Assembly: GCF_017115025.1 (NCBI RefSeq)
Contig: NZ_JABXKM010000340.1
Span: 1-64,000, forward strand
DNA from: Nostoc sp. NOS(2021)
Lineage (GTDB): Bacteria > Cyanobacteriota > Cyanobacteriia > Cyanobacteriales > Nostocaceae
Direction: 5' to 3'
Length of the DNA: 64,000 nt
Below, piece after piece: positions 48,134 through 56,398 of this stretch. Each line of letters opens with the position of its first letter. The stretch's first letter is position 1. The notes under the pieces were generated by a model. The model was not told the DNA's origin. It saw only the letters and a program-made list of their open reading frames with translations, and did not search any database. Position numbers and translations under genes: made by a program.

Positions 48134-49902
48134 CAATCGTTCATATCCCGTGGTGAGCGGGCATATCTAGCTGTAGCCACGCGGCGATGATTGGTGAGCA
48201 GTGGCTCAATCACCCTAGTGTAATGTTGCTCCAACTTCACTACTGCGGTGAAATCTCGCATCACGGCTGAGTATCCTTCAAGACTCAATCCTGCTTCCCT
48301 TAACCATTGCTCTGTATCTTGGTTATCGAGCAAATCAAACTGCTCTCGAAAGGAGTCAGACATTGTTTGAATTTCCGCATCAGAAATCTTCAGCCCCAAG
48401 CGCTCTGCTTCTTTAACTGCCAAATAAGCCAGTAGGACTTTTTTACTCATCACTTCTTCGTTCTCACCTAAGCGGGTGAGAATCTGAATATCATCGCTAC
48501 TTTCGGGGGAATTTGATGCTTTCTCCGACTGGCCATCAGCTAATTCCGGTTGAACGGGAGAAGTTTCTCCAGTCCCAAAATGACGGAGATAGTAAGTAAG
48601 TGGGTCTGATGGGAAATCTTCGGGTGTTTTCGGCCACTTAGGAGACTCGAAACGACCATTGCGTACACAAATGACCTTTTCATAACTACGAGCCTCACCC
48701 GCCAGCCAAAAAATTAGCCCCGGCATTTTACCCGTCATCACATCGTCAAGAGCTTGTCCGGCGACGTGGGTAAAGAAGTTTGCTTCTGGATGCTCACCCG
48801 CTAACACGGAAAAATCCTGTAAGCGAAAATCAATGGCATAATTTAGCCGTTCTCCATCTCCGGTATGAACCACCAACTGCCAAACAACCTGCTCGGCAGG
48901 GAAACTAGCCCAACTGCTGTCAGCTTGTTTGACCTTTTGTTTGAGCCAGGAAATAAAAGATCCTGCCAGGAATGTATCCAGTTTTTGTTGCAAGGTATAC
49001 CGATCTTCAAGTGTGGACAATCCTGTAAGAGTGCTGATATCGATTGGTTCCCAACGCAACTCAGGAGATGGCTTTTCCCGGACAAAATCGGATGACTGTT
49101 CATATCGCTGCGGGGACTGCCCAGATCGAAGCTCAATCATATCACCGGGACGCACCGTTATCGCTCGCTCTGGGGAACTAAGCCGACGTTGCAACAAGCG
49201 AACTGTTTCCTCTGAACTTAAGGGAAACGCATAGCGGTTAAACCAGGCGTGCCGACCACTAAAGCACAGACCGGAAGCGTAAGGGAAAACCAAAGCAGGG
49301 TTGCAGGCACATGCTGCTTCCAACCAACTAACTACCCCTTGTCTGTCAAAGGTTGCTCCCATACCGTGCAGATAGCCCATGCTGGCACGCACTACTGGCT
49401 GATACTTGGTTGAAATTAGATCGATAGCACCGTATTCTCGCGTGATTCGTTCGCCAATTTCCGCCGTCACTTCTGCATCTGCCATGTGCCAGAATGTGCC
49501 AGTTGCATCTCGAACTAACAGCCCAAACTCCGGTTCTTCGTGGTCTGAAGGCGTGGGGAGCAAGTAAGTTTGTCCAAGAGCGATCGCTTGCCAAGGTTGA
49601 CAGATGATTATTTTTGAGAACCCAATCTTTTGCAGCTGTTCGACTAGTGCCGGTTCATCCGCAGTAATTACGGGCAGTTCGCGCGGAAGTTTCTGGAGCG
49701 TTTCTAGATGAAAATGATCGAAGTGCCCATGAGTCACCACCAAAGCTGTCAAGTTTGGCAGTTTGTCCAACTCAAATACCCGACCAGGATAGTACGTAAG
49801 CGTGCCCCCGACGAGTGTATCCGAAAAGCATGGATCGAGCAAGATGCGTTGATCGGTAGTTTCAATGTATAAAGCAGCATGACCACAGATAGTGACACGC
49901 AT
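48133..49902 (-). CDS. Metallo-beta-lactamase-fold protein with C-terminal helical domain (RiPP cluster)
   Basis: A 589-residue protein. Residues 1-260 are an UlaG-like MBL fold: ICGHAALYIETTDQRILLDP, HGHFDH at 58-63 for zinc, and FPYASGLCF near 205. A middle domain (~290-440) is unknown. Residues ~480-575 (AERLGLKISDAEIQTMSDSF, WLREAGLSLEGYSAVMRDF) resemble the N-terminal helices of PpiC/SurA-type proteins seen in some Nif11/NHLP peptide clusters (tentative). GGAAAG lies upstream of the ATG. It is the first gene of a minus-strand run MBL-LanB-MBL. Confidence 0.78.
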   Translation of the reverse strand: MRVTICGHAALYIETTDQRILLDPCFSDTLVGGTLTYYPGRVFELDKLPNLTALVVTHGHFDHFHLETLQKLPRELPVITADEPALVEQLQKIGFSKIIICQPWQAIALGQTYLLPTPSDHEEPEFGLLVRDATGTFWHMADAEVTAEIGERITREYGAIDLISTKYQPVVRASMGYLHGMGATFDRQGVVSWLEAACACNPALVFPYASGLCFSGRHAWFNRYAFPLSSEETVRLLQRRLSSPERAITVRPGDMIELRSGQSPQRYEQSSDFVREKPSPELRWEPIDISTLTGLSTLEDRYTLQQKLDTFLAGSFISWLKQKVKQADSSWASFPAEQVVWQLVVHTGDGERLNYAIDFRLQDFSVLAGEHPEANFFTHVAGQALDDVMTGKMPGLIFWLAGEARSYEKVICVRNGRFESPKWPKTPEDFPSDPLTYYLRHFGTGETSPVQPELADGQSEKASNSPESSDDIQILTRLGENEEVMSKKVLLAYLAVKEAERLGLKISDAEIQTMSDSFREQFDLLDNQDTEQWLREAGLSLEGYSAVMRDFTAVVKLEQHYTRVIEPLLTNHRRVATARYARSPRDMND

Positions 49903-50068
49903 GAGAATTCTTTCCGTAGCTGGTACTGTCAGAAAATCCTAGCCGATTTAAACAGCAAAAGATGGAAATCTTTAAAGAATTTAAGAAGTAAAGATCAATT
50001 GCTAAGATTGGTAGCAAATAATTCCTAAATTCCATTAGGCTTGCATACTGTAATAGAGAGTATTACTG

Positions 50069-50419
50069 AGAGGTTGTTTAAAAAGTGTTTCGCTGTGACT
50101 TTAGGCACTTTTAGATTAGATCCCCCCTAACCCCCCTTAAAAAGCTACGGTGTATACACAAGTCTGAAATAGCTTCTTGAAATCTGGGTTTAGACTCTGG
50201 TTTTACCCCACCCTAACCCTCCCCATATGTATTGGGGAGGGAACTAGATTTTGGGTTTCCCCCCAATATATCGGGGGGATTAAGGGGGGTAATACGACTT
50301 GTGTATACACCGTAGCCGAAAAAAGGGGGGAACCGGAATCAAAGTCCCCCTATTTATCGGGGGATTTAGGGGGATCTAAAACTTTTGATCCCGACAAGAG
50401 GACTTTTCAAACATCCTCT
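50069..50419. mobile_element. AGAGG-ended inverted-repeat element, copy 2, carrying a nested element
   Basis: Left end AGAGGTTGTTTAAAAAGTG; right end (reverse complement) AGAGGATGTTTGAAAAGTCC, the same as copy 1 (11790-12000) in inverted orientation. The interior TTTAGGGGGATCTAAAACTT is shared. A second element sits inside at 50144-50316. It fills the space between the divergent MBL-fold gene and halogenase gene 1. Confidence 0.8.
50144..50316. mobile_element. Nested inverted-repeat element (CTACGGTGTATACACAAGT ends)
   Basis: A 173-bp element with perfect 21-bp terminal inverted repeats (core CTACGGTGTATACACAAGT). Interior: GGAGGGAAC, CCCCCCAATATATCGGGGGG. It interrupts the element at 50069-50419. 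The window's first 56 bases are the end of another copy. Confidence 0.85.
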
Positions 50420-50458
50420 GAGATTAGATAGTTTCATTAACATTTCTGAGTCATAGGT

Positions 50459-51961
50459 GTGGAAAAGCCAATACACAATGTTGTAGTTTTTGGCGGAGGG
50501 AGTGCTGGATTTCTCTCTGCCTTAGCGTTGAAGGTGAAAATGCCAGCTTTGAACGTGGTCGTAGTCCATTCCACAACCATTCCAATTATTGGAGTGGGTG
50601 AAGCGACTACCGCTTGGATACCTTGGTTTCTGCATAAGTACTTAGAATTAAATCGAGAGCAATTTTATGAAGAAACACAACCTATTTGGAAACTAGGAAT
50701 TAAGTTTATTTGGGGAGATTCTAGTCAGTCTCACTTCAACTATCCTTTTGTGACTCATCTGGCAGATAAACTCAGTGTTTTGAGCAAAAGCACTGCTTAC
50801 TATTGTCTTGATTCAACCACAGAATCTAGTATTTACTCACTGTTGATGGAGCAGTGCAAGTCGCCTTGCTTCCGTAGAGAAAATGGGGATTTCGTAGTTG
50901 ATGAACGCTTTGGATACCATATTGAAAATGTTAGTTTCGTTTCTTATTTAGAAAGAAGAGCAACCGAAATTGATATCAAGATTATTGATCAACCTGTTGT
51001 AAATATTGAAGTCGCCGAAAATGGCTATATTCGCCAACTGAAGTTTGATGATGGCACAATGTTGGCTGGCGATCTGTTTGTCGATTGTTCTGGTTTTCGC
51101 TCGGCGTTGCTAGGAGAGATTCTGCAAGAACCCTTTTGCAGTTTTGCCAACAGTTTGTTTTGCGATTCTGCTGTCACAGGCACATGGATGCGAGATGATG
51201 CAATCAACCCATTCACAACTGCCCAAACCATGCAGAGTGGGTGGTGTTGGCAAATTGATTTGCAGGATAAAGTCAACCGTGGCTATGTATATTCATCCGC
51301 TTTTATCAATGATGATGATGCTCTGCAAGAGATGAAAGGCCACAATCCTTTGATGAGCGATCGCCATAGTATTGTAAGATTCAAGTCAGGGCGACATCAA
51401 CGATTTTGGGTAAATAATGTAGTCGCTGTGGGCAACGCTTCCGGTTTCGTAGAACCTCTAGAATCAACAGGATTACACATGATTGGCGAAACCATCAAAT
51501 CTGTGTGCGATGTGTTGATTGATTCAGACCAGCAACCCACCCCAGCATTAATTAATCTTGCGAATCGAGCGATCGCCCAAAAGTGGGATGATATTCGTGA
51601 TTTTTTGTCGATTCACTTTAAATTCAATCGCCGAGTAGAATCAGAATTCTGGCGACACTGCTGGCATCAAACTGATATTGGTGATGCAGAAGCAGTAGTA
51701 GACTTTTTTCAAAACAATGGCCCATCAAGCATTGGTCAAATTCTGCTCCGCCCCAATAGTGTTTTTGGATACAACGGTTATCTGAATCTGCTCATCGGTC
51801 AACGAGTGGCTACGAAGTATCAAAGCTACAATGACACCTGGGATTTAGATCATTGGCGACAAGTCAAAAACTATTTCACGAAGCAGTGTGCTAACGCCTT
51901 ATCAATCCATGAGGCGATTCAGGTTGTTAAAGAAAGAAAATGTCAATGGCTGACTTCATAA
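50459..51961 (+). CDS. Flavin-dependent tryptophan halogenase-like protein 1
   Basis: A 500-residue protein with the tryptophan halogenase fold: FAD motif VVVFGGGSAGFLSALAL at 8-24, GVGEAT at 45-50, WKLGIKF with Lys78 (corresponding to the catalytic Lys of PrnA-type halogenases), GFVEPLESTGLHMI carrying the conserved Glu, and FKFNRRVESEFW. The WxWxIP motif reads GWCWQIDL, so the Pro is replaced by Asp. Such enzymes chlorinate or brominate Trp using FADH2, halide and O2, and need a flavin reductase, none of which is in the window. The start is a GTG just after a mobile element; the ribosome binding site is poor. It overlaps the next gene by 22 bases. Confidence 0.85.
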   Translation: MEKPIHNVVVFGGGSAGFLSALALKVKMPALNVVVVHSTTIPIIGVGEATTAWIPWFLHKYLELNREQFYEETQPIWKLGIKFIWGDSSQSHFNYPFVTHLADKLSVLSKSTAYYCLDSTTESSIYSLLMEQCKSPCFRRENGDFVVDERFGYHIENVSFVSYLERRATEIDIKIIDQPVVNIEVAENGYIRQLKFDDGTMLAGDLFVDCSGFRSALLGEILQEPFCSFANSLFCDSAVTGTWMRDDAINPFTTAQTMQSGWCWQIDLQDKVNRGYVYSSAFINDDDALQEMKGHNPLMSDRHSIVRFKSGRHQRFWVNNVVAVGNASGFVEPLESTGLHMIGETIKSVCDVLIDSDQQPTPALINLANRAIAQKWDDIRDFLSIHFKFNRRVESEFWRHCWHQTDIGDAEAVVDFFQNNGPSSIGQILLRPNSVFGYNGYLNLLIGQRVATKYQSYNDTWDLDHWRQVKNYFTKQCANALSIHEAIQVVKERKCQWLTS

Positions 51962-54606
51962 ATACCATTCCCCAGGTGCTTCGCGTTAACCCCAATGCCC
52001 ATTTAATCCTCAGTGAGACGGGTGAAGTTTGTAGCTGGGTGGGCAGCGAAGTGTTCGGACTCGAAGGCATTGGCCCTGGCACCATCCGCGAACTGCTGGC
52101 GCTGATCGATGGCGGGCGATCGCTTCAGGCAATTTATGCTGAACTTGCAGATTCTTACGATCGCAACTACTTACATGAGATCATCTTGGCTTTAACTAAG
52201 TTGCATGTCTTAGAGGAAGTAGTAACCGAAACTGCGCCCTCAAATTATGACTCGGAATTGCCAATCGTCCCTGAGCAAGTACACCAAAAGGCGATCGCTA
52301 TTTTAGGCAATCACCAGTTACTCGATACTCTCAATAAAACCTTTGCTACCGCAGGTTTTCAAAATCACCGCACTTTCTCCTTCAAAGATTTTGCTTCCTG
52401 TCAAACACCGGAATTTCTCGCTCTCCAGCAAGAACGGATACTCCTCAATGGTTCTTTCAAAGTGTCTGAAAATAGTCTAGACGCTGTGAGTGTTTCTGGG
52501 CTATGTGAACTCTTTCAAGAATTCGACTTTGTAATCTGTGCTTTGGAAGGTGTACCATATCAAGCCCTATTCGATATCAACAAGTCAGCCCTAGCCAGTG
52601 GCACACCGTGTTTATTTGTCACTGCCTCCCCAGAAACAGCACTCATCGGCCCAACAGTGATTCGGGGTGCAACCGCTTGTTTTGGTTGTCGAGTTCTCAC
52701 CTTGGAAGCTATTCCATCAGTTTTAAATCATATATTGCCGCAACTGTCAACCCCCATCCTTGCCCAGGCAGATAGTCCACTTTTGCCTTCCATAGCGCAG
52801 GCTTGTATTGAAGAAGCGATTGCCATTTTAGGTTTGAACTTAACAGCAACTCGCGCCACCAGCGTTGTGAAAATTAACCGGCAAGGCGATGCCTACGGCG
52901 GGCTATGCCTACGCACCGTCAAGCGGCTGCTTCCTAGTGGCGAATGTCAGCAGTGTACATCGCAATTAGATGAACCGCTGGGAGTGCTGCAACGAAATGC
53001 GATCGCGGCGGCGGCGGAAGAAATCGGTCGGATCTGGCCGAACTCACCCAATGCTACAATCCGTGCAGCAGCCGATCCTTACCAAACAGTAGGCATTTTG
53101 GGTGGTGGTACAGCTGGTTATCTGACGGCTTTAGCCTTTCGCGCTTTCAGACCAGACATCAAGGTGACTTTGCTGGAATCGAGTGCCATCCCGGTGATTG
53201 GTGTGGGCGAGGCAACTACTCCAGAACTCGTCAAGTTTCTCCATAGTCCCCGCTTTTTAGGGCTAGACATCGTTGATTTTTATCAGCGCGTGCTTCCTAC
53301 GTGGAAGTTGGGGATTAAGTTTCAGTGGGGACTGCCCGATGATTATGAATTTACGTTTCCGTTTCAGCGCGGACGCTTGCTAGAATCGCTTCTCTATGAG
53401 TCAACGCTAAACAATCAGTCATTAGGGGCAATGTTGATGAGTGGCGATCGCGCTCCCATTTTTGATCGGGGCGATGGTACTCCCTTGTCTCTACTTCACC
53501 AGATTCGCTGGGCGTATCACCTCGATAATCGGCGGTTTGTTCGTTATCTAAAAGAGGAAGCGATCGCTGCCGGCATACAGCATATTGATGTGCAAATTTC
53601 TGATGCCCAGATGTCTGCCGATGGTGAAACCATTAGCCATCTAATTACTGAGGATGGGCGTAAACTAACCTACGATTTATATATTGATTCTTCAGGCTTT
53701 CGCTCGTTGTTGCTAGAGCAAAAACTTGGCTCAAAATTCGTGAGTTACCAAGATACCCTCAGCACCGATCAAGCGATCGCTGCTACCGTCCCTCATAATG
53801 GCACCATTAAACCTTACACTCTCGCCGAAACCATGAACAATGGTTGGTGCTGGAATATTCCTTTTGAGGATGCCGATCATCGGGGGTATGTATTTTCTTC
53901 AGCATTTTGTAGTGTTGACCAAGCCCTAGAGGAAATGCGTGCCAAAAATCCGGGGATGGGTGATCCTTGGCTTGTGAAATTTCGTTCTGGGCGGCATGAG
54001 CATTTTTGGAAAGGCAACGTTGTGGCGATCGGCAATTCATACGGGTTTGTCGAACCATTAGAATCGACAGCGATTCACATGATCGTTCTCGAATTGGAAC
54101 TCCTACTGACCAACTTTCCCGCATCAAAGCAAGATGAGGGGGTGAAATCTGTACTCAACCGCAAAATTAGCGATCGTTGGGATGCCCTGCGTTGGTTTCT
54201 GGGAATTCACTACAAGTTCAATCGCCGTCTATCTACTCCCTTCTGGCAAGCAGCCAATAGAGACACAGATATCTCTGGCGCAGCAGAGCGATTAGCATTG
54301 TTTAGTGAGCGGGCGCCCTTATCTTATCGAAATTCCCTGTTTTATACACTGCATCCGCCAGAGTTTTTCTCTGACGATCACTCCTATGACACATTATTAG
54401 CTGGGCAACAGGTATCCGCCCGCTTTGTGGAACCCGTCGAAGATTTAGCCACTTGGCAACGCCAACTCGCAATTCTCAAAGGGCTGGCTAGCACTGCGAT
54501 GCCCCAACATCAAGCCCTCTCCTGCTTGCGTGAGAAACGGCAAGATTTGCTTTACGACTTCGTAAAGCGCCGAGATAGTTGGTTACACACCTGGCTTCCT
54601 GCCTAG
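51940..54606 (+). CDS. Fusion: E1-like/TOMM leader-binding domain plus tryptophan halogenase
   Basis: An 888-residue two-part protein. Residues ~12-95 look like a RiPP recognition element (PqqD-like winged helix). Residues ~110-370 are an E1/ThiF-like domain of the azoline cyclodehydratase type with a probable zinc site C247xxC250 and C336xxC339. Residues 381-888 are a flavin-dependent halogenase: VGILGGGTAGYLTALAF, TWKLGIKFQWG (catalytic Lys), NGWCWNIPFED (canonical WxWxIP) and FVEPLESTAIHMI. The fusion would bring the halogenase to the leader-bound precursor. Residues ~316-325 (GDAYGGLCLR) are encoded by a dispersed palindromic repeat inserted in frame (52885-52914). ATG 51940 and 51946 are both possible starts. 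Confidence 0.87.
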   Translation: MSMADFINTIPQVLRVNPNAHLILSETGEVCSWVGSEVFGLEGIGPGTIRELLALIDGGRSLQAIYAELADSYDRNYLHEIILALTKLHVLEEVVTETAPSNYDSELPIVPEQVHQKAIAILGNHQLLDTLNKTFATAGFQNHRTFSFKDFASCQTPEFLALQQERILLNGSFKVSENSLDAVSVSGLCELFQEFDFVICALEGVPYQALFDINKSALASGTPCLFVTASPETALIGPTVIRGATACFGCRVLTLEAIPSVLNHILPQLSTPILAQADSPLLPSIAQACIEEAIAILGLNLTATRATSVVKINRQGDAYGGLCLRTVKRLLPSGECQQCTSQLDEPLGVLQRNAIAAAAEEIGRIWPNSPNATIRAAADPYQTVGILGGGTAGYLTALAFRAFRPDIKVTLLESSAIPVIGVGEATTPELVKFLHSPRFLGLDIVDFYQRVLPTWKLGIKFQWGLPDDYEFTFPFQRGRLLESLLYESTLNNQSLGAMLMSGDRAPIFDRGDGTPLSLLHQIRWAYHLDNRRFVRYLKEEAIAAGIQHIDVQISDAQMSADGETISHLITEDGRKLTYDLYIDSSGFRSLLLEQKLGSKFVSYQDTLSTDQAIAATVPHNGTIKPYTLAETMNNGWCWNIPFEDADHRGYVFSSAFCSVDQALEEMRAKNPGMGDPWLVKFRSGRHEHFWKGNVVAIGNSYGFVEPLESTAIHMIVLELELLLTNFPASKQDEGVKSVLNRKISDRWDALRWFLGIHYKFNRRLSTPFWQAANRDTDISGAAERLALFSERAPLSYRNSLFYTLHPPEFFSDDHSYDTLLAGQQVSARFVEPVEDLATWQRQLAILKGLASTAMPQHQALSCLREKRQDLLYDFVKRRDSWLHTWLPA
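52885..52914. repeat. Dispersed palindromic repeat inside the E1-halogenase fusion gene
   Basis: GGCGATGCCTACGGCGGGCT followed by ATGCCTACGC, close to the family GCGATGTCTACGACGGGCGT. It is read in frame as GDAYGGLCLR, ten residues before the second CxxC. Confidence 0.7.
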
Positions 54607-54835
54607 TACAACAAGGCAAAAGTAATAAACCTTGGCTTGCATATTTGCGGGATGATTTAGCTCACACAGAGGCGCTCAGACGCAGAGAGTATAAGACAAT
54701 ACGGTTCACTTAAACATTTCTTCCTTCTCTTTGCGTCCTTCTCTAACGAGACGCTGCGCGAATGCGGTTCGTTAAAAAAAATTGATTTTGACAAAGAGTT
54801 TTAGCCTTAACCCAAGCGTATTGGAGTATAAGGAG
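54607..54835. other. Intergenic: dispersed CTTTGCGTCC-type repeat
   Basis: ~54695-54775 (ATACGGTTCACTTAAACATT and TTTGCGTCCTTCTC..TGCGGTTCGTT) is related to 6999-7075. No gene recognised. Confidence 0.5.
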
Positions 54836-55023
54836 GAATGGCACTAAGAAAAGCCCAAAGGCTTATCTAGCCTCGTTCCCAGTCTGAAGACTGGGAATGT
54901 ATTCAAAAGAGGGCTGCTGCCTCTGGTCAAGCCACTGGAGGCGGCAGCCCCCCAGGATGGGTTCCCAGCCTAGAGGCTCTTAACCAGTCAGGACAAGGGC
55001 TGTATCTTAACTTAGTGCCATTC
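54836..55023. mobile_element. ~186-bp inverted-repeat element (AATGGCAC family), copy 3
   Basis: Ends GAATGGCACTAAGAAAAGCC / CTTAGTGCCATTC. Flanked by a near-perfect 12-base direct repeat: GAGTATAAGGAG on the left and GAGTATTAGGAG on the right. Confidence 0.9.
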
Positions 55024-55093
55024 GAGTATTAGGAGTTTTAAATTTCAATACATAAAATTTTATCCCTTGATTCAGCAACGCCCTATTTCCTTT

Positions 55094-56311
55094 TCAAACA
55101 ATCGTTAACAATCCTTCTTTGAGCAAACGGCGTACCAACACGATCTTGCTATTGTCGCTGGCAAAATCGGGCAGCGATTTGATCTCAAATGCGGCTTCCG
55201 ACTCAGCAATGAAGCGGAAAGCTGGCTCGACATAGGCTGGCCCTTCAACTCGGTTTTGGGGAAATTGAATCATCACCACATCCCCTTTCCTGACGGTTGT
55301 ACAAATCATTCCTTGGCGTTTGACAACGTGGGTATCCAAGTCAATCTGTTGCAACTCGTCTAATTTACTGAAATGGCTATCTGCGAGTGGAGACAGTGAG
55401 CCAATGAACTTAATAGTCAGTCGTTCAACCGCATCGTCAATGTCGGCGCTACTAGCGAAGGTTTTGAGTAAATCTGTCAATTGATTTTTGGTCTGCGTCT
55501 TGGCATCATTGTCACGCAAAAAGCTAACGGGAACTGCTTTGCGAAATTCGACATTTTGCTGCACAATCGATATGAGAGCTTCCTGAATCAGGTCAATCCA
55601 GCGATAAACAGGGATACCTACGGTGATATGAAGTGAGGAAGTATCCAACGTCTTGGCTTCATGCACAAAACCACGCGGGATATATAACAGATCACCTGGC
55701 TTGAGTTCAACTTCATGAGTGGGTGCGTTCAGTTGCTCCCGTAGTACTTCTTGTGGTAATCGCCGAGCATCTTCTGGCATTGGCAAATCCCAGTAGGAAT
55801 CATAGGTGCGCCAAAGTTTAGTTCCCGAAAGCTGAAGAACAAAAACATCGTGTGTATCAAAGTGGGGAGGAAATCCTTGAGCAGTCTTAGGGGTCAGGTA
55901 AAGATTGACATTCGCTGGATGATTGAGATATTGTTCCAGATTTCTGCAAAGTGTGGCGATCGCTTCCCAGTGCTGTTGCAGATGAAATATACATAAGGTA
56001 TTGCCTTGATGATAGGCATCATAAAATTGATAAATACTAGGAGATGCATTGGGATCGATAGAGCCTTTCCCCCCTGATTTATTCGCTTGATTGGACAAAT
56101 CATCTGCCACTTTCGATACATTAAAGTCAGAATAGCGAATGCCACTAAAGCGAATGAGCGAGTCAAGGTCGTTCATGGAAAACAGACCGGAATAGTAATC
56201 TGTTTCTCCTCGTGAAACAACCAGGGACTGCCGCTCCCAGTATTCTTTGAAGAAGGTTACGGTATCGATAGGTTGAATTAATTTCTCAAAATCAAAGTTA
56301 GTGCTAAACAT
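55094..56311 (-). CDS. JmjC/cupin_4-type Fe(II)/2-oxoglutarate oxygenase (RiPP cluster)
   Basis: A 405-residue protein resembling bacterial ribosomal oxygenases (YcfD/RoxA) of the JmjC group. The N-terminus has the family pattern FFKEYWERQSLVV..GLFSMNDLDSLI. Fe(II) ligands are visible as H150-x-D152 in PPHFDTHDVFVLQLSGTKLW and H217 in YIPRGFVHEAKT. The C-terminal winged-helix-like part ends KIVLVRRLLKEGLL. Family members hydroxylate protein side chains, so a hydroxylation of the peptide is plausible. It is the last gene of the minus-strand run YcaO-TfuA-JmjC, 87 bases after TfuA. Confidence 0.85.
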   Translation of the reverse strand: MFSTNFDFEKLIQPIDTVTFFKEYWERQSLVVSRGETDYYSGLFSMNDLDSLIRFSGIRYSDFNVSKVADDLSNQANKSGGKGSIDPNASPSIYQFYDAYHQGNTLCIFHLQQHWEAIATLCRNLEQYLNHPANVNLYLTPKTAQGFPPHFDTHDVFVLQLSGTKLWRTYDSYWDLPMPEDARRLPQEVLREQLNAPTHEVELKPGDLLYIPRGFVHEAKTLDTSSLHITVGIPVYRWIDLIQEALISIVQQNVEFRKAVPVSFLRDNDAKTQTKNQLTDLLKTFASSADIDDAVERLTIKFIGSLSPLADSHFSKLDELQQIDLDTHVVKRQGMICTTVRKGDVVMIQFPQNRVEGPAYVEPAFRFIAESEAAFEIKSLPDFASDNSKIVLVRRLLKEGLLTIV

Positions 56312-56398
56312 TTTTGGAGTTCCCTAGATAAACAATGTAAAATTTCAACCAAAGAAACCCGCTGCTGTTCCGGCTTTTCCCTTCTGCCCCTCTGTCTT

